Shown here one piece after another: positions 48,045 to 58,051 of a stretch of 64,000 bases of DNA. This DNA is from Xylona heveae TC161 (taxonomy: Eukaryota > Ascomycota > Xylonomycetes > Xylonales > Xylonaceae). Each line of letters opens with the position of its first letter. Position 1 is the stretch's first letter. The notes beneath the pieces were generated by a model that was not told the origin of the DNA, made no database searches, and saw only the letters and a list, made by a program, of their open reading frames with translations. Location of the stretch: the NCBI RefSeq assembly GCF_001619985.1, contig NW_017264202.1, positions 62,001-126,000 of the forward strand, in the 5' to 3' direction. A program made the translations under genes and the position numbers.

Positions 48045-49350
48045 CCGCCGAATACCACTGTCGTTGAGAGAGGATATACAGAGTAGTTGGCGAGTTTCAG
48101 GGGCGGCAGCATCAGGAACAACAACGTTATCAGATTATGGAGCGAATCGCAACACTACCCCAAATTGTACACTTGGGCATCTTACCTAAATTTACGGTGA
48201 ACCTGTACAGCATGAAAAAGGACAGCGAAACTAAGCTCGCCAACGAATTAGTGCGACGAATTTTTCCGAGGCTTGGACCTGCCGTCAGTTATTGAGAATT
48301 GTCCGAGATCGTTCAATAAACCCTCAGTCGGGCTTCACTACATCGTGCAGCCCATGATTCTTCCAATGCCCGACCGCTTGATGCCCCCACAGTGACAAAT
48401 ACATGTCTTCCATCTGTGACCCCATCAGTAGCTTCGAGGTACGCGAACGGCGTGCCTTGGCTAATTTCGCATTACATGAGGTGTTTTCCCAGCCTCTCTT
48501 CAAGTGTGGCACAGTAATGCCAAGGGAGGAATGAACCCATTCATCCAATTAAAGTAGGTGTTGTGATCACAAGGGGATGATCTGAATCAAAGCATCTCGC
48601 CTCCGTAATGTTAGACACCGAAGAGTTGCTGATATACTACCCGGTCCCTGGCCCCTTAGGACAAGTGTTGTGCCGCAAGCCATTGACGAAAAAAGACGTG
48701 ATCAAAATTGATCTTGGTGCCGTTGAGCATCAATCAAGGCGCTAATATAACAGGACCACGGTGGATGTCGGGAGCAGGGTCCATCAAGAGACGGAGGGAC
48801 GTTAGTGGGACGGCTAACAAGCAATAGCGAAAAGGGCTGTAAAAGTGGAAATTTCTAAGCTGCTTACATATGCACTGCCCAGCTTACGTGTTTCGATAAT
48901 CTCTCCAAGTTTCCCTTTCCCCACCTCTTCCTCTCCGCATCTCATCCGGACTTAGTCTTGGCCTCGTATTGATTATCACTGATATCGGGCGCTACCGGCT
49001 CCTAAGTCTAGAACTAATAGCCAACGGAAATCACCGCACATCAACAACATCGATGGTGGAAGAATGGAAGCTTGAGACGAGCAGGAATATATTTAATTGT
49101 CAACGCGTAAAATACAAATATGGAAATCTAGCAAGCTAAAGCAAGGAGAAGAAGAGGTGCCAACTTTTTAGTCTAGCGAGGGTCTAGTAACAACTAAAAT
49201 CATAGGCTCTGGAAAAGGAAAGAATGAACATTTAACATCTTGGTCCACCATGTCCCCACTATCTACATGTCTCTCATCTCTCGATCTCTCTAGCTTCCGC
49301 GTTATGACCCCCACCGCACCAGGCAGACAAACACACAACCATCACTTCGT
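48045..49350. other. Intergenic, possible decayed coding sequence
   Basis: About 1.3 kb without an intact gene. From about 48300 to 48750 several plus-strand frames are open for 30-45 codons in sequence of coding-like composition, for example ICDPISSFEVRERRALANF around 48410 and a 45-codon frame at 48608. None matches a family I can name. It could be the remains of a gene. Confidence 0.35.
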
Positions 49351-50749
49351 CTAATCGACAAAGTAGTTGTTGGGATCAGGGCCAGCAAGATCCCAGTCCA
49401 CACGGGTGATGCCGCCAATGCCAACCAAGTACAGGGTCTTCAACTCAGGGCCAGTCCAGCAAATGTTCTCCACTGGGTGGTTTGTCTGGATGCGAGCCAG
49501 AACGGAGCCATTCTCATCGACGATGTCTGCGCCGTTAGAAAGACCGGCTCCAATAACGATATAGCCATTGGCAGCGACCTTGATGCCGTCTGGGCTCCCT
49601 TCAAGGGACTGGAAGATGCTGCGCTTGTTCGAAAGGTAAACACCGTTGCTTGGAGTGCGGTTAACATCAAAGGCATAAACGTTGCGCTTGTTGGTCGACG
49701 TAAAGTAAATGCGGATTGGGTAGTCGTAAAAGTTGCCTGCACCTTTACTGGCGTCGGGACCGACAGTCTCAAGACCACTGTCGGTGATGTAGAGCGTCTT
49801 TCCATCGCGGGAGAAAGTAATGCCATTGGGGTGTGCGAGCGTGTCCTCGACAACCACGGTTTCCCCAGTGGAAGGAGTAAATCGGTACGTAGCCAATTGG
49901 TTTTGGTTTGACATGTTTGACACACCAAGGCCTAAGGCATAATCTGTTCGCATAGGAAATGTGAGAGCAAATTCATAATCACGTATTCAAAAGCGGCCGA
50001 TGATATAAATGGGAGGCTGAGGCATTCGTTGAATACTTACCACTGTCGGTGAACCAGACGTCGCCAAAGCGATCAACCGTCAGGTCGTTAAGTCCTCCAT
50101 AGAAAAAGCCATAGTAGTTGTTGACGAGCCATTCGGCTTCAAGCGTGCTTGGGTTGACGCGGACAACACCAGGGCGCTGCTGCACACCGCCTGGGAGAGA
50201 AACATTGTTGCCCTGAATTGCCCAGTAGATCGTGTTGTTGTGCAGGATCCCACCAGTTGGCTGGTAGACTGGCGGGTTGGTGACAAAGGTGTTGATAGTG
50301 GGAGGGTCCGTGTTCAGGTCAATCATGAGATTGGTAAGGTTGCCAGGAGGGCCATCCTGCGTGACAAACAACTTGTTCAGGCTCGGCACGTAGATGGGCG
50401 CCTCATGGATGACGTTGAGAACTTCCAAGTACTTATGTTGGATTTTTGGAGTTTTTCCGAGGAGCTCGAGGCCACGATTCTGATCAAAGACGACAAAATC
50501 TGCGGTGCTCACGAGCTTCCAGGAAGGGTCATCTGGAACCTCGGTCCCAGAATAGCCCACTGTGGGATCCGCATCCCGGTAGAATGATGGGGGCAAAACT
50601 GAGCCATACTTCTGGATGCAAACAATGTTTGCTGACTCTGGACCGCAGTTCTGGGCCACTGGTGATACAGTGTTGGTTTTGTTGCCAGTCACGGCTGCGC
50701 TAGCATTGCTGGCGCCGAGAAGAAGAAGGCCAAGTGTAAAGAGCGCCAT
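49351..50749 (-). CDS. Secreted SMP-30/gluconolactonase-like lactonohydrolase
   Basis: Two exons (50749-50041 and 49943-49351) join in phase to about 433 residues. A signal peptide spans residues 1-19 (MALFTLGLLLLGASNASA). The rest is the six-bladed beta-propeller of the SMP-30/lactonase group. Metal-site-like segments are GGLNDLTVDRFGDVWFTDS, HPNGITFSRDGKTLYITDS and GSPDGIKVAANGYIVIGAG. Fungal members include the Fusarium D-pantonolactone/aldonolactone hydrolase, which is also secreted, so hydrolysis of an aldonate or pantoyl-type lactone is the family-based guess. A role in detoxifying or maturing a cluster product is possible but unproved. Confidence 0.88.
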
Positions 50750-52366
50750 TGGAAAATGAAAAGCAAGCGAGAAAATGAGACCAATGTTTAAGTTGCTGAA
50801 GTATTGTTGTCTTGAATAGCAAATTTGTTGAAGAGGAAATCAGCTTCAGGAACTCGGTATATATCATTTCATTTCAATGGACAGACGTAATTGTGCATAC
50901 TTGCAAATATTCTTGCCACATAACGCAACTTCATTCTGACTCTGCACTGTGACGACAAACGTTTCAATCTTGCTGGTCAACGCAACCAAAGAATGTTGAT
51001 CATCTGCTGGTTTTTCATCTATGACGATGGCTGGTTGCAGTTTACATTCGGCGGGGGCCGGCTGGCTCTGGGGCACGGAATCGCCACTGTGGTCCTTGGC
51101 TTATCCCTTCCTATCCCTTTTGGCTATGAATTTTCTCCATTCGAAGGACGATATGTCATAATCTGAATGGTTGGCGGCCAAGTGTCTGTATGCAGTGAAG
51201 GCACTTTAGGGGCTGGGTGTGCCCTGAGATTTGCGGCACAGCATGATCCTTCCAAGGACCAGGTGGATCGTCATGATACAATCGATCAGCTTGTTCTCAG
51301 CAGCTCATACTGTACGGTATGCCAATACGAGCTTCTGCGTCATTCGTCGTACTCCTCTGGAGGTATCACGAATTCTCACTTGATTGCTGAATGGATGCAA
51401 TGCCGGATAATTGGCCACCGTGTCCTGGACGGCACAATACCCCCAAGGGTGATGTTCCATTTCCAACCCTGGGGTCCACAATCGCTAGAATGTGTAAGCA
51501 CGATGACAAACCCCATTTTGTTAAGGCTGGGTCTTGAACTGCACCAGTTGGGTTGGGATGCAGCCTCGCCGCAGTATTCTCCACTCCTCTTTGACCTTTT
51601 GGTTCATCTTCGATTAGCACGCCCTCAAGATGAAAGGGCCCCTATTTCTTTTGCATCGGTGGTGGCAATGGGGAATGTTCAAAACGTGACAAGGCCTCTT
51701 GTCTGATCCAGCAATCTTTTCTTGGGGTTCCTAGCCTCCGAGTGGCATCAATAATGCGATACATTGCGATGGAGCCAAAGGTCCAATTGACTCGGCGTTG
51801 AGTCGGCGTTGCATCGGCGTGGGAATCCGGCGTCTTGGCCGATTCTGGGCGGGGAAGAACAACCCCGGCGGGTCGGGTCGGATCGCACGCGATTGATTAG
51901 ACTATAAGCAGCCTAGTAGGGCAGTAAGCTGCAGCAGGTACAACTATCCTCACAGCAGGGGTCTACGCAAAAACATCCCAGCCTTGCTTTGCTTAGTCAT
52001 TGGGATTTGCAGTCTAACGTCCCTAGCTAATGAACAGATCTTGTGCGGAATTGGGTAACATGTTTGGAATGGCCCCCACGGATTGTTCGCAGTGGGATGG
52101 CTCGGATTCAACGAGACTTACGTGCTCATCATCGTCTTGCTCAGCATTATAGAGGAGGATGTCGTTCGTCATTCTCGACATGCTGCCCGCATTCCAGTCT
52201 CATTCCTGAACCGTATAACAAAATGTCTTTTTCTTACAGTGATCACAGTACCCAACACAAGCATATACTGATCTGCAATGAAAGTACAAATCATCTATTC
52301 CATTTTGGTCACCCCTGAAGATCTAGCTTATGGCCATGTTGCGAAAAGACACGCTATCGAATGGCA
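50750..52366. other. Long intergenic region
   Basis: About 1.6 kb with the lactonase promoter at the left and the 3' flank of the MFS gene at the right. A 179-codon plus-strand frame (51167-51706) has no recognisable domain or plausible fungal gene structure, and I do not call it a gene. Confidence 0.45.
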
Positions 52367-53803
52367 TCATCCAGTCGTTGCTTCCGTCTTGGATTGTTTG
52401 GAAATTCGTATCTGTGCCAGCCGTGCCGCAAAAAGAACCGAAACTCCAAGGATTACCGTGGTCCCTCCAAATATTTGTGCATAGAGATAATCGCCATGCT
52501 TTTTATCGATCAGGACTCCGGCGATGGGTGGGCCCGTAAGACATGCAATGCTGATAATACTGAACACCATTCCCACTCGGACACCCATCTTGTTCAGGTC
52601 CGTTGTCAGACTAGAGAGCGTTGATGGGAACAAGGTCTGAACAGCATTGGAGCAAAAGCCATATACAACAACGAAAGCAACAAAGCCACCAAAACTTGAA
52701 ATGGCAATCCAGCAGTAGAGCATGATACCAACGCAAAGCACAAAAACAAGCAGAGTATTGAAAGCACCAAAGTAGGCGTTTGCTAGTAGTGCGGGTATCA
52801 GACGCCCTGGAATACCAACAGCGTTAAGCACAACCAAGAGGATCAATGACGTGCCATCTGATATGTGGGCGATGCTTTTGCCAAATGTCATTGTCTGCAG
52901 GGTGTCGATCCTGGTCAGCACTCTGTTCTCACTAGGCATTAGAAATTGATTCCACGTACATAGAAATATGCAAAGTACACGCCCCACAGCGTGAAGAATA
53001 TACCAATGGCAAACAGGGTATATGGTAGTTCACGAAAAGCGCCCCACTCGACGAATGATCCCCGAGGTCTGTTTGAGCGCCCCGGACGGGCCAGTAGAAC
53101 GATGATGACTGCGTTGAAGATCATGACGAAACCCATGACCCGTGTGGTCCATCGAAACCCGATCTGTGGATCCAACTGACGAGCAATCTTCAAGGGGCAA
53201 GAGTGTTAGAAATCCAATGTAACGTTGGCAACAACCAAAAAATCCAAGTGCTTCACCTACAATGGGAAATACAATGCCGCCAACTGGTGCTCCGCATGCA
53301 GCAAATCCGAGCGCTAAGGGCCTCTTTTTCACAAAATATGTCGAAACTAGAGCGATGGCAGGCGTAAAGAGAGTGCCATTCCCGAGTCCTGTGGTAATTC
53401 CTTGTGACAGAACTAGCTGCCAGTACTTGCCAACTGCAGAGGTGGTGAATATTCCGAGAAGCTGCAGCGAGCAGCCCACGTAGACAAGTGATCGAAAATA
53501 TCCAGCGTCCATAATCCTCCCGGAAATTGTTCCAACAAAAAACAAGAGGAAAAGCTGAATTGATCCCACCCATGAGATATCGGATGATGACTTCTTCAGA
53601 GCATCCATCCAATGAGATTGGAACAATCCAAAGGAAGTTTGATACCCAAAGCCATTAACGACAAGCAGGTGGCTGACCAAGACCTGAGACCAAGCTAACC
53701 AGCCTCCATCAGTCTGAAGTTCAGATTTGGAGACTGTAGAGTCATCTGATGATTCTGATCTGGCCCCTGAGAATCTTTGTTCTGGTTCTTTTGAAAGAGA
53801 CAT
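52367..53803 (-). CDS. MFS transporter, monocarboxylate-porter type
   Basis: Three exons (53803-53261, 53187-52960 and 52894-52367) give about 432 residues. The N-terminal tail leads into GGWLAWSQVLVSHLLVVNGFGYQTSFGLFQ, the typical entry helix of fungal MCT-like proteins. Further blocks are GLGNGTLFTPAIALVSTYF, KRPLALGFAACGAPVGGIVFPI, RWTTRVMGF and VVLNAVGIPGRLIPALLA. Twelve helices are expected. Fungal members move monocarboxylates, riboflavin or specialised metabolites; the substrate here is unknown. It is divergent from the isocyanide synthase gene across 1.1 kb, so co-regulation and product or precursor transport are attractive but inferred. Confidence 0.92.
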
Positions 53804-54921
53804 AATAATGATTGAGAAATTGAGCGTCGTAAAATCTCAAGGTGATACAGCTGAGCAGATTTTGTCTTTTCCCTCCGTTGATATATAAAATATGGCTTAT
53901 GGGAGACACTGATAGCTCTTGACGATCATTTTGGTGAAGATTCTAGATTGCACAATCCGAATGGACACGGGTCCACTCTGATAAGACCTAGCTACGCAAT
54001 CCTTCTTATGCAGGGGCTTCCTGCAGGGTTCCTGGAAAATAATCGGGACGCCCTATGAAGTAGCAAGGGTCCAATACACCACTTCACCTTAACGAAGATC
54101 ATTCTTGTTAATCTTCTTTACAAATGGTACAATTTCTCTTCCAATAAAATCAAACCGTATAGGTCCGTGGCAAAAAGTTGCCATAGATCCATCAATCCCT
54201 TTCCTCAACGTGTCAACGAAAAATCTTAGTTTCATCCAACGTAAGAATTTGAAAGATGCATAAGATATTTGCCACAGGCTATGACTCTCAACGAACAAAA
54301 CAAACGTTACACTCGACTTTCTCCACAGCGGCATCTGCTGTTCATTTCTCCATAAATCTTCCCGAAGATCTTTTCGACATTCGTTAATGGGTTGCCCTAC
54401 AACATTGCAAGGGTCCAATGCATCTATCAGCCTCTCAGAAGCTTTCACGTATCCATGTGAACAGATATCCATGTTTTCCTTTGAATGGACAACTGATAAC
54501 ATCCCGGAGAAACGTTGCAATGAGCTTCATCTCAACACTTCTTGTGGGGGCCTGACGAAAATTTTCGATATACGAGGCACGGCTGGAAGTATTACGAATC
54601 CTAAGCGGTTATGAGGGGAACACTAATGCAAAAAGAAAAAAGACGCAGTCAGATGATTTTGCGTAGTATCTGGCCTCATGGATGATGATGAAGAGCATAT
54701 AAAGCTCCGACTGAACCACAGTCTCAACTCCTCACCAGGCAATCGAAGAGTCTTCAGCCAACCGCACCCGAATTCCCAAGCCGTCCAGAAAGAACGCAAG
54801 AACCAGACAAAAGAGGCTATATACATCAAGGCTCTCGAGCATTGTGAGAAGAATTTATTTAGAACCGGTTTTCATCGCTAACCTTTTGCTTTTCAGGTAT
54901 AAAATCAAACCATCAGTCAAT
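53804..54921. promoter_or_regulatory. Divergent promoter, MFS transporter and isocyanide synthase
   Basis: About 1.1 kb between the start codons. Any shared control of transporter and synthase must lie here. A 127-codon frame from an ATG lies inside it on the minus strand (see the next entry). Confidence 0.4.
54089..54472 (-). CDS. Possible small hypothetical gene or decayed exon
   Basis: A minus-strand frame runs from an ATG near 54472 for about 127 codons (MDICSHGYVKASERLID... ending INKNDLR). Its composition is protein-like, with aromatic and charged residues evenly spread and WRNEQQMPLWRKSS in the middle, but I recognise no family. The frame stays open about 16 codons further upstream without another good start. 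It could be an exon of a lost gene or chance. Confidence 0.25.
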   Translation of the reverse strand: MDICSHGYVKASERLIDALDPCNVVGQPINECRKDLREDLWRNEQQMPLWRKSSVTFVLFVESHSLWQISYASFKFLRWMKLRFFVDTLRKGIDGSMATFCHGPIRFDFIGREIVPFVKKINKNDLR

Positions 54922-56688
54922 ATGCCTATGTTCATCAATGCCGATGTTGAAACTCGCCTCTCTTCAATGGAGCAGGCCCTGAAGGATGTGCTCCATTGGC
55001 AAAAGGTCATTGCGCATGCGGCAGTCGGGAAGACTACTTCGATTGCCAAAGCCAAGATCCAAGAGGGATATTCTTTTCAGCAGGAGAATTGGAAGGAGCC
55101 GATCTCGAGCCACTCTCTGGCAGTCAAGCCCCCCACTGAATTGAAATCCAATCATTCATCCCTCAAAAAGGACTTGCAATCCACGGTCGTTACTGTTCAA
55201 GGTAAATTTTCAGACTTTCTTCTGAGCAAACCCTAGCTTGACTAATAAACCTGTACAGAAATCCCGGCTGAGTCCGACCCGGTGCTCACAAAGCCTGTCC
55301 CTGACGGACTTTCAGACCGTATCCTTGACATTATCGAAAAGTATGGTCAACACCTGCCATCAGCGGCTGCTGGTGATGAGAATGCTCGAGGATGGATCGG
55401 ACGATCTTTATTTTCGGCCATTGTGAGCAAGCAAGTTCAGCAAGGGAAAGCTATTCGGATGATCCTTCCAGCATTTCCATGGAAAAGCGTATGCTTGAGT
55501 CCTTCCACGGCTTGACGCATAATTTCATGCTAATCGAAACAACAGATCAACCAAGTGGACAAGGTTCTCGGCCCACTTCCTGACTTTGGTGAAGAACTGT
55601 CTCTTGCCAGGCTCAATCAACTGTGTGAGGATATCCGGGAGGTGTATACACCTGGAGGAGAGGTTATGGTCGCAACCGACGGTCTTGTATTCAATGGTAA
55701 GATGCTCAAACAACCGTTTGAGGAAATGCTCGGCACTAATTCTTATATAGATATTGTCGGAATTACGGACGACGACACTTGGAACTACAGCCAGGTGTTG
55801 ATGGAAATGGCCAGAAACATGGCCTGCAACAATATTAGAATGTTGCGGGTCATGGATATTCTTGGATACACTGATGAGGCCGTTGAGATGACAAAGGAGA
55901 CCTACTTACAGTTCGTGGAGAAGTCTCGCGAGGTTCTTCTGAGCGAGTACGGCCGCTCTGAAGAAGAAGTTCGCCAGATGATGAGCGATGACCCTGATAC
56001 ACTCACAACATATCGCGGGTTCATCCGCTTTTTAGAAACCGATCTAAGGTATTTCAGCAAAGCGGCCACTCAAAATCATGCTCCTGTTAACACTTTCACA
56101 GATATAGCCCCGTGGCAAAGGCCGCAACCAGCGGACAGCAATTCCGCAAGATTGTCAAGAAAGTGGCAATGGGAATGATGATCCGGGCAGAGGTAAGCAA
56201 ATATCAATCGATTAAGATCTAGAACTTCATATTGATGGATCTTCTAGTCCTTCACGAAATTGCTCCAATCTCGATGCACCGATTACGTTCGACTTTCAAT
56301 TCATCCATCCACTGGATTGCAAAAGCTTTCCGTTCCCTTGATTGTTCAACAGTCGGGCGGCTTCCCAAGAACACCTTGGCATTCGGTTGTCGCTCTTGGA
56401 GTTAACGGTTCCTACACGACCCTGCACGTCAAGGATCTCCGCGACACCCACAGTCTAGTTTACCGAGACAACCGCCCGTACTATTATCGGGAGAAATCAG
56501 ACTTGTGGGACGTGGATGGCGACTCTATCGCTTTTGAACCCCGCTACCCGAACAAACTTCTCGTCTATCCTCGCGAAGACTCCAGCGCGGGAACTGCCTT
56601 AGCAGTCGAGCAGATTCAGCGACTCCAGGAATTAGCAAAGGTGTTCAAGGGCTCAGTCGAAGTTTCAGGATTCTCAAACTACCCTTGA
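54922..56688 (+). CDS. Isocyanide (isonitrile) synthase, DIT1/PvcA family
   Basis: Six exons (54922-55201, 55259-55488, 55546-55696, 55751-56048, 56102-56192 and 56248-56688) join in phase to about 496 residues. After an N-terminal region of about 100 residues without a known domain, the DIT1_PvcA domain is complete: DRILDIIEKYG, then MILPAFPWKSINQVDKVLG with LPDFGEE (near 170-187), the ATDGLVFNDIVG block (near 214), a long helical section, YVRLSIHPSTGLQKLS (near 364) and TPWHSVV (near 392). Known members turn the alpha-amine of an amino acid, often tyrosine or tryptophan, into an isonitrile using ribulose-5-phosphate. Yeast Dit1 instead makes a formyl-tyrosine intermediate for the spore wall. 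It is a single-domain enzyme, with no fused TauD or NRPS-like module. The fourth exon begins after a 54-base intron that stays in frame if retained. Confidence 0.93.
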
Positions 56689-58051
56689 GAACTTCAGGCT
56701 GCGGGAATTTGCTTTTTAAACTGGTGCAATGTGGTATTTGGTGTTTTATTGATTTCCCACACTCTTTTAAGGGTATTATTGTTTTTGCTTCTCGTTTTCA
56801 TGTTGATTTCCCTCTTTTTCCCCAATTGCAAAAGTGGCTAGAGACATACAATTGCTACATCAATATAGATTGCTACATTTTTTAAAAATTTCTTCGTTCA
56901 AATATTGGTTGCAGGCGTGCATTCGAGTCACCAACACACGGTAAGTAAAATTGGTACAATGCATACACTCTGTTAACGAGATATTGAAGGACTTACAGGA
57001 AATTTCTGAGGAAAGTTTTATTGGAATAATTAAACTCTGATCATTCGTATATATAGTGGATGGTAAGTAGAACTAGGCTTCTCTTTGCTAAGCATTATAT
57101 CTTACTGCAGGGCTTCGTCCGCAATTTTACAAGATTTCAAACATTATACTCAACCTGACAGCTCTATATATATGATTCTACGATCGTCCAATTCCCTTTT
57201 ACAAATTCAAACTTGGGATGTACTGTTATGAGTGTACGTTTTGGCTCTGAGACGAACAATGTAAGTACGAGATTAAAAGATATTCGGAAAAGCGTTTCGT
57301 ACGCTAAATTCAAACGTGCAGTTTTATCAATTTCAGACATTTCCATTGATTCCAAAGGTGGGAGGAGATAACAGTTGTCTCATGTCAACTCGCAAATATG
57401 TGGGATCACGAATTTCTTTCATTCTCTATTCTCTTCCTACAATCGTGAGTCTGTGGTCATCAACATGTACTTCTGCAAGCCGTAAAATTTGTCTCCAAAT
57501 TCGAAGATGCCGTTTATTTCATTCTTAGATAGACTTTCATTATTGAATCTCCGATAATGCCACCATATATACGTTATAGCTAAAACGTAAAGCTTTCATC
57601 CCACAATTTTAAACCTGGATGTTGTACTCGTTCGAAAACTTGATAGATGACAGATTTCAACAATTTGAAACCCTCCGATATAGCGCAACTCGCGGGCATC
57701 TAGAATATGAAATAAGATCTTAGTAAATAGTGTGATAAGCTCCCCGCATCTGATTGAATCTCAAGCTCGGATGGTATGATCCGAATGTAACCACCCTCAA
57801 CCCTAAGATTGCCACTTTGCAGATTTCTATAGCCAACGTGGCTATAACGTGCTTCAGTATCAGTCTATTCCTCTGTATTTGCCACCACATGGTCCAACTA
57901 AATGCAAGATATCAAAGAAAAGCGGGGAAGGCTGAGGGTTTTAGTTTGCCACCTGGAAACTCCAGATAGCATAAATAGAGGACGTTTCTCTCTTCAAGTT
58001 CCTAAAGTTTCATTCAGTCAAAAAAGTCTTTTCTTTCTGAAGTTACTGGCA
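56689..58051. other. Intergenic, AT-rich
   Basis: About 1.36 kb of AT-rich sequence between the isocyanide synthase and laccase genes, which are transcribed in the same direction. It must hold the laccase promoter. No gene, RNA or transposon is recognised. Confidence 0.5.

Noticed and set aside
51167-51706. 179-codon plus-strand frame between lactonase and MFS transporter
   Set aside because: No domain, signal or family pattern; composition is rich in chance-like residues and no intron structure supports it.
56928-56945. tRNA B-box-like sequence (attcgagtcacc)
   Set aside because: A poor match, and no acceptor stem or A-box in the AT-rich surroundings.
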